DNA from: an uncultured Aquimonas sp.
GTDB taxonomy: Bacteria; Pseudomonadota; Gammaproteobacteria; Xanthomonadales; Xanthomonadaceae
Direction: 5' to 3'
Length of the DNA: 10,127 bases
Assembly: GCA_946481615.1 (NCBI GenBank)
Contig: CAMLOR010000107.1
Coordinates: 1 to 10,127 of the forward strand
The notes under the pieces are model-generated. The model ran no database searches, was not told the DNA's origin, and worked only from the letters and a program-made list of their open reading frames with translations. Shown one piece after another: positions 1-6,110 of the stretch. Each line of letters opens with the position of its first letter. Position 1 is the stretch's first letter. The translations under genes and the position numbers were made by a program.

Positions 1-314
1 TCGCCTCGCGCATCAAGATCCGTTCGATGAACTTCATGCGCGGCCGCACCTTCCTGAGCCGCTACGTCATCATCGACGAAGCGCAGAACCTCACGCCCAA
101 GCAGATGAAGACCCTGCTCACGCGCGCCGGCCCCGGCACCAAGATGGTGTGCCTGGGCAACGTCGAACAGATCGACACGCCCTACCTCACCGAGACGACG
201 TCCGGCCTGACCTATGCGGTCGACCGCTTCAAGGCGTGGCCGCACTCTGCGCACATCACACTGCGGCGTGGCGAGCGATCGCGATTGGCAGATTACGCGA
301 GCGAGGTGTTGTAA
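1..314 (+). CDS. phoH: PhoH-family ATPase, C-terminal part (5' end outside window)
   Basis: The open frame enters from the left edge (first full codon at 3) and ends at TAA 312-314, giving about 103 C-terminal residues. Seen: RYVIIDEAQN, a Walker B segment with the DEAQ helicase-like motif; then QMKTLLTRAGPGTKMVCLGN, QIDTPYL, SGLTYAVDRFK and RGERSRLADYAS. This run is very well conserved in the PhoH ATPase domain, notably in the longer bacterial proteins that carry an N-terminal PIN domain (PhoH2/YlaK type). Such proteins are cytoplasmic P-loop ATPases linked to RNA unwinding and cleavage. The PIN domain and Walker A motif lie outside the window, so the PIN-fused subtype is inference. The name is historical and does not by itself tie it to the phoB locus 7.5 kb away. 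The reading frame ends cleanly, without truncation. Confidence 0.92.
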   Translation, partial: ASRIKIRSMNFMRGRTFLSRYVIIDEAQNLTPKQMKTLLTRAGPGTKMVCLGNVEQIDTPYLTETTSGLTYAVDRFKAWPHSAHITLRRGERSRLADYASEVL

Positions 315-386
315 CACGCGCGAATGACACGGGCGTATTGCGCTGCTCCGCAACGAGTGGGTGGCCCCGTTTTCGGCACGCCGGGA

Positions 387-752
387 TCACGATGAGCGCA
401 TCTGGCGGAGTGCAGAAAGCGCCCACTTGCCACACAACACGATAAAGACCAGTCCGACGCAACAAGCCACCACCCGGACGCCCGTGTCGCCCATTGCCCT
501 GCCCCACTTGGCACTTTGATCCAGGCCGCCAGCTGGAATGACTTTCCCGCTTGCCCCCAGGTAGACAAGGTTTGCGCCCGCAATGAGCCCTACAACACAC
601 TTGACAAGGCGACTCGCCGCAACACCGCGCTGGTAACGTTCGAGTTTGCTCAACTTGATGTCCCTCGGTCGAAAATCCGCGAGTGAAACGACCGATGAAG
701 GCACACCACACAACCAGCGGTTAATTCGAGCCGACAAGAGGCCCTCGCCCAT
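387..752 (-). CDS. Possible small two-helix membrane protein, unknown function
   Basis: I do not recognise this protein. The minus-strand frame ending at TGA 389-387 reads, in its last ~95 residues, like a real small membrane protein: a basic cytoplasmic-looking stretch (FRPRDIKLSKLERYQRG), a first hydrophobic segment (LVKCVVGLIAGANLVYLGA), a polar loop (GGLDQSAKWGRAMGDTGVR) and a second hydrophobic segment (VVACCVGLVFIVLCGKWAL). The start is uncertain: ATG at 752 gives 121 residues, and GTG at 704 gives 105 and begins nearer the plausible part; neither has a good Shine-Dalgarno. Third-position GC is only about 60-65%, well below the neighbours, which suggests either an acquired orphan gene or a chance frame. 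The frame stays open upstream to 986, but that part is low-complexity Arg/Gly sequence and not convincing. Confidence 0.37.
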   Translation of the reverse strand: MGEGLLSARINRWLCGVPSSVVSLADFRPRDIKLSKLERYQRGVAASRLVKCVVGLIAGANLVYLGASGKVIPAGGLDQSAKWGRAMGDTGVRVVACCVGLVFIVLCGKWALSALRQMRSS

Positions 753-793
753 TCGCGGGGTACGTGGGCGTGTGGCGGGACACGATTGCTCGT

Positions 794-822
794 GAGGTGG
801 GGAATCTGACATTCCCGCCCTC
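794..822. repeat. Intergenic inverted repeat (hairpin) with GGGAAT/ATTCCC core
   Basis: Arms GAGG-TG-GGGAAT and ATTCCC-GC-CCTC flank a 5-base loop (CTGAC). Ten of twelve arm positions pair, with two adjacent internal mismatches. No T-run follows on either strand, so it is not an evident intrinsic terminator. The right arm contains ATTCCCGC, the same 8-mer that forms the core of the palindromic element at 3095-3174, but here the arm order is reversed. It could be a decayed relative of that repeat family or a coincidence. Confidence 0.4.
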
Positions 823-950
823 GCGCTGCGCGCGAACCCGGCCGAGCTCAGCTTCCGCACGCAAAGCGCGCGGCGCCGCAGCCCTCGCCGTCCACCCCCC
901 CCCGGCAAGAGCACCTGCGAAACCCCACGCCGCTCCGGCTCTTCGCAAGA

Positions 951-982
951 GAGAAAAAGAAAAGGGCCCCCGAAGGAGCCCT
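951..982 (-). terminator. Rho-independent terminator of the outer-membrane protein gene
   Basis: Read on the minus strand, AGGGCTCC - TTCG - GGGGCCCT forms an 8-bp stem (one T-G wobble) closed by a UUCG tetraloop, an exceptionally stable loop. It is followed directly by the T-rich tract TTTCTTTTTCTC. It begins 27 bases past the stop codon of the gene ending at 1010. This is a textbook intrinsic terminator for that minus-strand transcript. On the plus strand no T-tract follows, so termination should be one-directional. Confidence 0.92.
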
Positions 983-1009
983 GCAATCAAGCCCTGTAAC
1001 TTGATCAGA

Positions 1010-2170
1010 TCAAAACGGGATCGACCACAGCGCCTCGAACTCGACCTGCGAGCCGTCGACGAGGTTGCGGCGCGCGTACGGCACGGCGCCGAGGAAGTAC
1101 TGCGACGGGGCGTAGGCCGCCGCCAGCCACAGGTGGCCGAAGTCGCCCAGCGCGCGACGGTAGCCCAGCGCCAGGTTGGTGTCGGTGAAGTCTTCGCGCA
1201 GCGCGCGCTCGAGCAGCGCGGAGGTGGGCGAAGGCTGCTGGCGCGAGGTCCAGCGCAACACCCAGTCGGCGCCGGTGCGGTCCGTCAGCAGGCCTTCGAG
1301 CGAATAGATGGTCAGATCCTGCCACGCGAACACCGGCGAGGAGCCGTCGCCCAGCAGCGAGAGGAAGCGGGTCGGCAGCGCGGCGCTGGTGAAGGCCTCG
1401 ATGTCGCTGTAGAACACGCGCTCCACGCCGAAGGCGAGCGCCGCAGAACGCGTGGCGTTCCACTGCAGGCTGGTGCGCAGGCGGCCCGGGATGTCGAAAT
1501 CGCCGCGGTCGGCATACACGCCGCGGTAGGACTCGAAGGCATCCATGTCGAGCTTCGACTGTGCCGCGAGGTTCCAGGTGAACTGCTCGTTGAGCGGGAA
1601 CTCGTAGTCCACGCGCACGCCGTGGCCGCTGGACACTTCGTGCCGCAACTGGTCGTCCCGCAGGCCGGTGAGTTCTTCCTGCGCGCCCCACGGCGCCGAG
1701 CCGAAACCGGCGCTGGCGTAGCGCTGGCGCGCCACCACGCCCGTCAGGCTGAGGCGGCCGTCGCCCAGGAACGGCGCACCGACGGTGGAGGACACGAACT
1801 CGCTGCTGATGCCGCTGCGGTCGCGCGACAGCAGGCGGCCTTCGGCCACCGGCGCGGTGTCGAAATAGCCCGCGGCCGAATCGGCGAAATCGACGCTCAG
1901 CGTGAGCCCGTCCGGCGCGGCGAAGCCGAGCTTCACTTCGCCCAGCGAACGCAGCTCGCGATGGCTGGAAAGCAGCGTCGGCGCCACGTTGGGGCCGGCG
2001 GGTTCTTCGAAGCTGTATTCCGGCGTCAACCCGCGGCGCGCATACTCGCGCCACTGGCTCATGGTGTCGGCGGCGCTGGCCTGCGCCCCGAACGCCGCAC
2101 ACAGCCCGGCGCCGCACGCGATGGCGAGGGTGGTGTGCTTGAGCGGGAGCTGCGGACCTGCGGCGATCAT
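1010..2170 (-). CDS. Outer-membrane beta-barrel protein, FadL/OmpP1-like (divergent)
   Basis: A 386-residue exported protein starting at ATG 2170. Residues 1-34 look like a Sec signal peptide: basic N-region (LKH), hydrophobic core [14 protein letters not shown], and cleavage near AQASA|ADT. The mature part shows alternating polar/hydrophobic strands and ends in Phe386 (SIPF), the usual C-terminal signal for Bam-dependent barrel insertion. Segments [14 protein letters not shown] (225-238), [11 protein letters not shown] (250-260) and [13 protein letters not shown] (281-293) resemble the conserved back half of the FadL/OmpP1 family, which moves long-chain fatty acids and other hydrophobic compounds across the outer membrane. 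I see no typical N-terminal NPA plug motif, and at 386 residues it is shorter than usual FadL proteins (about 420-450), so substrate and even family are inferred. No good Shine-Dalgarno precedes the start. The frame remains open upstream antisense to thiD, but the signal peptide fixes the start. Alternative: an uncharacterised porin-like barrel. Confidence 0.75.
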   Translation of the reverse strand: MIAAGPQLPLKHTTLAIACGAGLCAAFGAQASAADTMSQWREYARRGLTPEYSFEEPAGPNVAPTLLSSHRELRSLGEVKLGFAAPDGLTLSVDFADSAAGYFDTAPVAEGRLLSRDRSGISSEFVSSTVGAPFLGDGRLSLTGVVARQRYASAGFGSAPWGAQEELTGLRDDQLRHEVSSGHGVRVDYEFPLNEQFTWNLAAQSKLDMDAFESYRGVYADRGDFDIPGRLRTSLQWNATRSAALAFGVERVFYSDIEAFTSAALPTRFLSLLGDGSSPVFAWQDLTIYSLEGLLTDRTGADWVLRWTSRQQPSPTSALLERALREDFTDTNLALGYRRALGDFGHLWLAAAYAPSQYFLGAVPYARRNLVDGSQVEFEALWSIPF

Positions 2171-2274
2171 GGCATCGGGCTGAGGTTGTTGCGGCGGAGT
2201 ATGGCGAAAACGCAACACCCGGTCAACGGTGGATTTGCGACGCGGCGCAAGGCTTTGCGAGCGGATATCGGAAC

Positions 2275-2278
2275 AGGA
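2275..2278 (+). promoter_or_regulatory. Ribosome binding site deciding a TTG start for thiD
   Basis: AGGA lies 7 bases upstream of TTG 2286-2288. The only other in-frame candidates upstream are GTG 2229 and TTG 2235, which would add about 17-19 residues (including [13 protein letters not shown]) that are not expected in ThiD proteins and lack a comparable ribosome binding site. Confidence 0.65.
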
Positions 2279-2285
2279 TGTTGCA

Positions 2286-3110
2286 TTGAAACAACAGATT
2301 GAAACCGACCCGCGCCCGCTCTGCGCCCTCACCGTGGCGGGTTCCGACAGCGGCGGCGGCGCCGGCGTCCAGGCCGATCTCAAGACCTTCGCCGCCCATG
2401 GCGTGCACGGGCTGTCGGCGCTGGCTGCGCTCACGGCGCAGAACACGCGTGGCGTGACCGCCATCCACGCCCCGCCGACGAGCTTCCTCACCGCCCAGCT
2501 CGACGCGTTGTTCGGCGACTTCCGCGTCGGCGCTACCAAGATAGGCATGCTCGCCACGCGCGAAGTGATCGAGACGGTGGCGCTGGGGCTCGAACAGCAC
2601 GCGGCGATCAACCTCGTGCTCGATCCGGTGATGATCGCCAGTTCCGGCGCGGCGCTGCTCGAAGCCGAGGCCGTCGATGCGCTGCGCCGCTTCCTGCTGC
2701 CGCGCGCCGACGTGCTGACGCCGAATCTGCCGGAAGCCGCCGCGCTGCTGGGCCGGCCGGTCGAACGCCGTGAAGACATGCGCGATGCCGCCGCCGCACT
2801 GCGTGCGCTCGGGCCGGGCAATGTGTTGCTCAAGGGCGGGCATTTGCCCGGCGGCGACCTCGTCGACGTGTTCTACGACGGGCGCGAGTTTCGCGAGTTC
2901 GTGCATCCGCGGCTCCCGCTCGAAGGGCATGGCACGGGCTGCACGCTGTCCTCGGCGATCGCGGCGAACCTGGTGCTCGGATACGACGTGCCCGTCGCTT
3001 GCGAGCGCGCTTGCGACTACGTGCATGGCGCGCTGCGCGGAGCCTATCGGCCGGGGTTGGGAAAACCCGCGGTGCTCGACCACTTCTGGCGCTTCGTCAT
3101 TCCCGCGTAG
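2286..3110 (+). CDS. thiD: Hydroxymethylpyrimidine / phosphomethylpyrimidine kinase ThiD
   Basis: ThiD phosphorylates 4-amino-5-hydroxymethyl-2-methylpyrimidine and then its monophosphate to HMP-PP, the pyrimidine half of thiamine phosphate; it is a cytoplasmic ribokinase-fold enzyme. With the TTG start the protein has 274 residues, close to the usual ~265-270. Seen: [21 protein letters not shown] (the substrate-binding N-terminal signature, ending near residue 34; AGSD at 18-21, GGGAG at 23-27), the core LDPVM (112-116), TPN (145-147), LKGGH (182-186) and the anion-hole/catalytic GTGCTLSSA (216-224) with its conserved Cys219. It stands alone: no other thi gene and no TPP riboswitch is visible in the 115-base gap to the divergent outer-membrane gene. 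The last residues (SFVIPA-stop in meaning F-V-I-P-A) and the TAG stop lie inside the palindromic repeat at 3095-3174, so the C-terminal tail was probably rewritten by repeat insertion; the catalytic part is untouched. GTG 2229 is a weaker alternative start. Confidence 0.93.
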   Translation: MKQQIETDPRPLCALTVAGSDSGGGAGVQADLKTFAAHGVHGLSALAALTAQNTRGVTAIHAPPTSFLTAQLDALFGDFRVGATKIGMLATREVIETVALGLEQHAAINLVLDPVMIASSGAALLEAEAVDALRRFLLPRADVLTPNLPEAAALLGRPVERREDMRDAAAALRALGPGNVLLKGGHLPGGDLVDVFYDGREFREFVHPRLPLEGHGTGCTLSSAIAANLVLGYDVPVACERACDYVHGALRGAYRPGLGKPAVLDHFWRFVIPA

Positions 3111-3174
3111 GCGGGAATCCAGGTGCGGTGCGTGCGACGTGCCTCGCACCTGGGCCGCCTGCGCGGGGACGACG
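3095..3174. repeat. 80-bp palindromic intergenic element between convergent thiD and icd
   Basis: The left arm begins CGTC and carries a perfect 8-bp inverted repeat, ATTCCCGC (3099-3106) - GTAG - GCGGGAAT (3111-3118). Next comes a perfect 9-bp pair, CCAGGTGCG (3119-3127) and CGCACCTGG (3145-3153), around a 17-base loop. The right arm (3154-3174), reverse-complemented, again reads CGTC..CCCCGCGCAGGCGG, so the element as a whole is an imperfect large palindrome CGTC...GACG. The CATTCCCGCG-NN-GCGGGAATCC core is a familiar dispersed repeat of many proteobacteria and recalls the dRS3-type ATTCCC..GGGAAT repeats of Neisseria. It overlaps the last five codons and stop of thiD and abuts the icd stop codon at 3175. 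As RNA it would fold strongly from either strand and may act as a shared terminator or mRNA 3' stabiliser; that role is inference, as there is no T-tract. Confidence 0.85.
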
Positions 3175-4185
3175 TCAGACCAGGCGGCTCGCGATCGCTT
3201 CAGCGAAGGTCTTCGTCGTGCCCGTGCCGCCCAGATCCGGCGTCACGCGATCCTTCGCTTCGAGCGTGGCGACGATCGCATCGCGCAAGCGCTTCGCCTG
3301 CTCCGGCATGGCGAGATGGTCGAGCATCTGGCCGGCGGCCAGCAGCAACGCGCAGGGGTTGGCGATGCCCTTGCCCGCGATGTCCGGCGCCGAACCATGC
3401 ACGGCTTCGAAGATCGCCGCCTCGGTGCCGATGTTGGCGCCCGGCGCCAGGCCCAGGCCGCCGACCAGGCCGGCGCAGAGGTCGGAGATGATGTCGCCGA
3501 ACAGGTTGGTGGTGACGATGACGTCGAACTGCTCGGGGCGCATCACCAGCTGCATGCAGGTGTTGTCCACGATCATCTCGTTGCACTCGATGTCGGGATA
3601 CTGCTGCGCCACTTCGCGGCCCACGCGCAGGAACAGGCCCGAGGTGGTCTTCATGATGTTGGCCTTGTGCACCAGCGTGACCTTCTTGCGGCCGGTCTTG
3701 CGGGCCAGGTCGAAGGCGTAGCGCACGATGCGCTCGCAGCCGCGCCGCGTGGTGCGGATCAGCGACTGCGCCTGCTCGCCGTCGGGCGAAAGCGTCTGGC
3801 CTTCCGAGCCGTAGGCGCCTTCGGTGTTCTCGCGCACGGTGATGAGGTCCACGCCCATCGGGAAGCGCGACTTGGTGTTCGGGAAGCTCTGCGCGGGACG
3901 TACGTTGGCGTAGAGATCGAAGCGCTTGCGCAGTTCGACGTTGATCGAGGAGAAGCCCTCGCCCACGGGCGTCGTGAGCGGGCTCTTCAGCGCGATGCGC
4001 AGGCGGCGGATGGCGTCCATCGTGGCGGCCGGCAGCAGTTCGCCGGTCTTCTCGTGCGCCGACAGGCCGGCGTCGACGAATTCGTAGGACAGGCCCAACT
4101 GCATGGCATCGAGCACGTGCAGCGTGGCGTCCATGATTTCCGGGCCGATGCCGTCGCCCCGGATCACTGCGATGGTCTGGCTCAT
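3175..4185 (-). CDS. icd: Isocitrate dehydrogenase, NAD-dependent type I
   Basis: A 336-residue enzyme of the isocitrate/isopropylmalate dehydrogenase family that oxidatively decarboxylates isocitrate to 2-oxoglutarate in the TCA cycle. Seen: IRGDGIGPE (8-16); the substrate loop with S80, N82, R86 and R96 (SINVELRKR then YANVRP), which fits isocitrate; TVRENTEGAYGSEG (116-129); K174 in HKANIMK; metal-binding D231 and D235 in LFGDIISD; and HGSAPDIAGKGIANP (263-277). In the last motif Asp268, Ile269 and Ala275 replace the Lys/Tyr-type residues of NADP enzymes, and as I recall are the NAD-determining residues described for Xanthomonas campestris IDH, at the same numbering. Length also matches that enzyme (~334) rather than the ~416-residue E. 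coli NADP enzyme. Start ATG 4185 has a weak GAG-type ribosome site. It reads away from the gene at 4257 and converges on thiD. Generic annotation as isopropylmalate or tartrate dehydrogenase is possible but less likely. Confidence 0.9.
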   Translation of the reverse strand: MSQTIAVIRGDGIGPEIMDATLHVLDAMQLGLSYEFVDAGLSAHEKTGELLPAATMDAIRRLRIALKSPLTTPVGEGFSSINVELRKRFDLYANVRPAQSFPNTKSRFPMGVDLITVRENTEGAYGSEGQTLSPDGEQAQSLIRTTRRGCERIVRYAFDLARKTGRKKVTLVHKANIMKTTSGLFLRVGREVAQQYPDIECNEMIVDNTCMQLVMRPEQFDVIVTTNLFGDIISDLCAGLVGGLGLAPGANIGTEAAIFEAVHGSAPDIAGKGIANPCALLLAAGQMLDHLAMPEQAKRLRDAIVATLEAKDRVTPDLGGTGTTKTFAEAIASRLV

Positions 4186-4256
4186 CGGGCGGATCTCGTG
4201 TGTTCAGTGGAACTGGCCATTATCGGGCATCCGCCGGGCTGGGGTACAGTTGCCCG

Positions 4257-5369
4257 ATGCGATGGATTGCTCGTATTCGCCCGATTTTCATCCTGTTGGC
4301 CTGCAGCGCCGCAGGAGCCGCCACGGCCTTCGACCCGGGCGCCGGCATCGAGGTCGTGCCCCCCGTGCCCGACACGGGTTCGGTGCTGCGGATCGCCGTC
4401 GAAGGCCGCTGGCCCGACGGCTGCACGCCACGGATGCAGAGCGCGCAGATCGCCGGCTTCGACATCGTCCTGCGCGCCACGCTGCCGGCAGCGAGCTGCC
4501 CCGGCGAGGCCCATTCGTACCGCATCGATACCCGGCAACTACCGCCGATCTCGCTCAAGCTGCGCGCCAACGGTTTCTACCGGGTGCGCTTCGAAGTGGT
4601 GCGCGCGCCGGACGCCCGGCCCGAGCTGCACGGCTTCCGCCTGCTCTACGCCGGCAACAGCAACGATGCGCCACGCCCGGAAACGGGCTATTGGTGGCCG
4701 GAAACCGGCGGCGAATTCGATCAGGCCGGCCCGGGCCTGGGCATGCAGCTCGAAGCGCAGGCCGACACGCTGAGCCTGGGCGTCACCGGCTACGACCCCG
4801 ACGGCGGTTCGCACTGGCTGTTCGGTGCCGGCGATCTCACCGGCCACGTGGCGCGCGTCGACGTGAACCGGCTCGATGGCGGCGCGGGGCCGTTCGAGAA
4901 ATACCGCGCCCCCGAGAGCATCGCGACGGTCGGCCAGGTGCAGCTGGAAATCCTCTCGCCCAGCCGCGTCAACGCCTGGTTCGTGCGCGCCGCGCCCGAC
5001 GGCACGGGCCTGCACGCCGAGCCCGTCTCGATGGTGCGTTTCCGCTTCGCCCAACAACCGGCGCAGGCCTGGCTGGGCGCCTGGGTGGTGCTGGCCGAAA
5101 GCCTCGATGCGATGCCGGCGCAGCGCATCGACTTCGCCACCGTGGAAAATCTCGAGGAAGGCTTCGCGCTGCGCGACGCGACCGGCCGGCACGAACTGCG
5201 CTGCACGCTGGAGAAAGCGCGCCGCAACAGTCCGCCTCAAGTGTGCGTGCTGGGCATGGGCGCCGGCGAAGCCCGGCGCGAGGTGCATTTTTCGCAGGTG
5301 GGCCTCAACGAGATGCGCGGCTGGAACACCGACAGCCAGGCCATCGTCGCCATCAAGCTGAATCGCTAG
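4257..5369 (+). CDS. Exported protein of unknown function with a GYWWP...YDPDG-type domain
   Basis: I cannot assign a function. The 370-residue product starts at ATG 4257, where an N-terminal export signal begins: MRWIARIRPIFILLACSAAGAATA, with cleavage likely after A24; LLAC (13-16) is an imperfect lipobox, so a lipoprotein is possible but less likely. The body has two Cys pairs (C56/C81 and C316/C330) suited to periplasmic disulfides. Residues about 142-246 form a unit beginning ETGYWWPETGG and containing GYDPDGGSHWLFGAGDL, RVDVNRLDGGAGPF and VGQVQLEILSPSRVNAWF. This pattern (G-W/Y-W/Y-P start, YDPDG-x-x-x-W-L, then GG-x-F and a final strand ending in W/Y) recalls a short beta-rich domain I associate with secreted proteins of Xanthomonadales and relatives; the function of that domain is unknown to me. 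The 3' end overlaps the convergent gene at 5353 by 17 bases, with no terminator between them. It is divergent from icd across 71 bases; TACAGT at 4245-4250 could be a -10 placing transcription start near the ATG. Confidence 0.8.
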   Translation: MRWIARIRPIFILLACSAAGAATAFDPGAGIEVVPPVPDTGSVLRIAVEGRWPDGCTPRMQSAQIAGFDIVLRATLPAASCPGEAHSYRIDTRQLPPISLKLRANGFYRVRFEVVRAPDARPELHGFRLLYAGNSNDAPRPETGYWWPETGGEFDQAGPGLGMQLEAQADTLSLGVTGYDPDGGSHWLFGAGDLTGHVARVDVNRLDGGAGPFEKYRAPESIATVGQVQLEILSPSRVNAWFVRAAPDGTGLHAEPVSMVRFRFAQQPAQAWLGAWVVLAESLDAMPAQRIDFATVENLEEGFALRDATGRHELRCTLEKARRNSPPQVCVLGMGAGEARREVHFSQVGLNEMRGWNTDSQAIVAIKLNR

Positions 5370-5709
5370 CGCCTTCCAGCTGATCGAGGAAATCGACGCC
5401 GCGGCGCAGGTGCGGGATGACGATGCTGCCGCCCACCACCAGCGCCACGCTGAAGGTCTCGAAGAACTCCTCGCGGTTGACGCCGGCTTCCTTGCACTGC
5501 GCGATGTGGTAGCTGATGCAGTCGTCGCAGCGCAGCACCATGCTGGCCACGAGACCGAGCAGCTCCTTGGTCTTCACATCGAGCGCGCCGTCCTTGTAGG
5601 TTTGCGTGTCGAGCGCGAAGAAGCGCCGCACCACCTGGTTGTCCTCGCTCAGGATGCGCTCGTTCATGCGCTGGCGGAACGCGGTGAACTCCTTGACGCG
5701 ATCGCTCAC
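5353..5709 (-). CDS. Carboxymuconolactone decarboxylase/AhpD-like protein with CxxC redox motif
   Basis: A 118-residue all-helical protein of the CMD/AhpD family. Seen: KTKELLGLVASMVLRCDDC then ISYHIAQC, with E49, C61, C64 and H68. The spacing (Glu, +12 Cys, +3 Cys, +4 His) matches the catalytic Glu118/Cys130/Cys133/His137 set of mycobacterial AhpD, so it is more likely a thiol peroxidase/disulfide reductase-type member than a true decarboxylase. An extra Cys72 follows. The C-terminal half (FFETFSVALVVGGSIVIPHLRR) is the typical oligomer helix region. The start is GTG 5709: its GTGA overlaps the TGA stop of grxC (5708-5706) by 4 bases and has GGAGG 7 bases upstream, so translation is coupled to glutaredoxin, a plausible electron donor (inference). 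The frame is open further upstream antisense-like through grxC, but that part is Arg-rich shadow. The 3' end overlaps the convergent exported-protein gene by 17 bases. Confidence 0.88.
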   Translation of the reverse strand: MSDRVKEFTAFRQRMNERILSEDNQVVRRFFALDTQTYKDGALDVKTKELLGLVASMVLRCDDCISYHIAQCKEAGVNREEFFETFSVALVVGGSIVIPHLRRGVDFLDQLEGASDSA

Positions 5710-5966
5710 GGGGCGGCCTCCAGCAGCGGCTTGAGGCCGCCGGCGCGGTCGAGCGCCACCATGTCGTCGAAGCCGCCGACGTGCGTTTCGCCGATGAAGA
5801 TCTGCGGCACCGACGTTCGCTTCGCGCGCTCGAGCATTTCCTGGCGGCGCGCGAAGTCGAGGTCGACGCGGATTTCGGTCCAGGTGGCGCCGCGCTGCTT
5901 CAGGAAGTTCTTGGCCGCCACGCAATAGGGGCAGATGGCAGTGGTGTACATCACGACGTTCGACAC
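5706..5966 (-). CDS. grxC: Glutaredoxin 3
   Basis: An 86-residue single-domain dithiol glutaredoxin, the usual length for GrxC. It uses glutathione to reduce protein disulfides, and ribonucleotide reductase in some bacteria, in the cytoplasm. Seen: active site C12-P13-Y14-C15 in TTAICPYCVAAKNFL, the cis-proline motif TSVPQIFI (P54) and the glutathione-binding GGFDDM (64-69). The start is GTG 5966, preceded by AGGGAG with a 7-base spacer. It is the first gene of a two-gene minus-strand unit; the stop TGA overlaps the GTG start of the AhpD-like gene. The upstream 144 bases are shared with the divergent protease gene at 6111. I could not identify a convincing sigma-70 promoter there; TAAACT on the minus strand near 6041 is a possible -10 without a matching -35. 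Confidence 0.96.
   Translation of the reverse strand: MSNVVMYTTAICPYCVAAKNFLKQRGATWTEIRVDLDFARRQEMLERAKRTSVPQIFIGETHVGGFDDMVALDRAGGLKPLLEAAP
5717..5721 (-). promoter_or_regulatory. Strong ribosome binding site inside grxC for the AhpD-like gene
   Basis: GGAGG on the minus strand, 7 bases before GTG 5709-5707, lies within the last codons of grxC. It fixes the GTG start of the downstream gene and, with the GTGA stop/start overlap, indicates coupled translation of the pair. Confidence 0.75.
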
Positions 5967-6110
5967 GCGGGGGCTCCCTGGCCTTCGATGGACCAGACGT
6001 GGGGGCAGCCGCGCCCGGAATCCACCCGGCCCGGCGAAAGTTTACAGGCAGTTAACGTCTGCGGCGCGGCATCGGGCCATCATGCCGGCCTCGCTCATGG
6101 ATCACCCCGC

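Larger units (their letters stand above)
315..1009. other. Gene-poor, lower-GC stretch between PhoH gene and outer-membrane protein gene
   Basis: Nearly 700 bases without a confidently identified gene. Base composition from about 390 to 720 is visibly less GC-rich than the flanking genes. It holds one possible small minus-strand membrane-protein gene (387-752), an inverted repeat (794-822), a run of nine C at 895-903 and the minus-strand terminator at 951-982. I see no tRNA-like fold, transposase remnant or tandem repeat. The long plus-strand open frame crossing from 764 into the next gene is best explained as a high-GC shadow of the outer-membrane protein gene. Confidence 0.5.

Noticed and set aside
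2171..2285. TPP riboswitch before thiD
   Set aside because: A CTGAGG is present near 2180, but the rest of the THI-box (CTGAGA helix partners and the long conserved CUGAUCUGGAUAAU-like part) is absent and the gap is only 115 bases.
764..2302. Long plus-strand open frame of 512 codons
   Set aside because: Antisense to the outer-membrane protein gene; the product is Arg/Ala/Gly/His-rich without domains, typical of a shadow in very GC-rich DNA, while the minus strand has a signal peptide, barrel pattern, terminal Phe and terminator.
2223..3149. Minus-strand open frame opposite thiD (308 codons), and the minus-strand extension of the outer-membrane protein frame to 2833
   Set aside because: Both are antisense to clear ThiD motifs. 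The first begins with the [12 protein letters not shown] peptide that arises from translating the dispersed ATTCCCGC repeat.
4257..4330. Lipoprotein signal in the exported protein
   Set aside because: LLAC at 13-16 is an imperfect lipobox with Leu at -2, and a normal signal peptidase I site (AATA|F) follows; kept only as an alternative.
2770..4773. Long plus-strand frame crossing thiD, the repeat and icd
   Set aside because: Composition is shadow-like (Arg/Ala/His/Gly) and it overlaps three better supported genes in other frames or strands.
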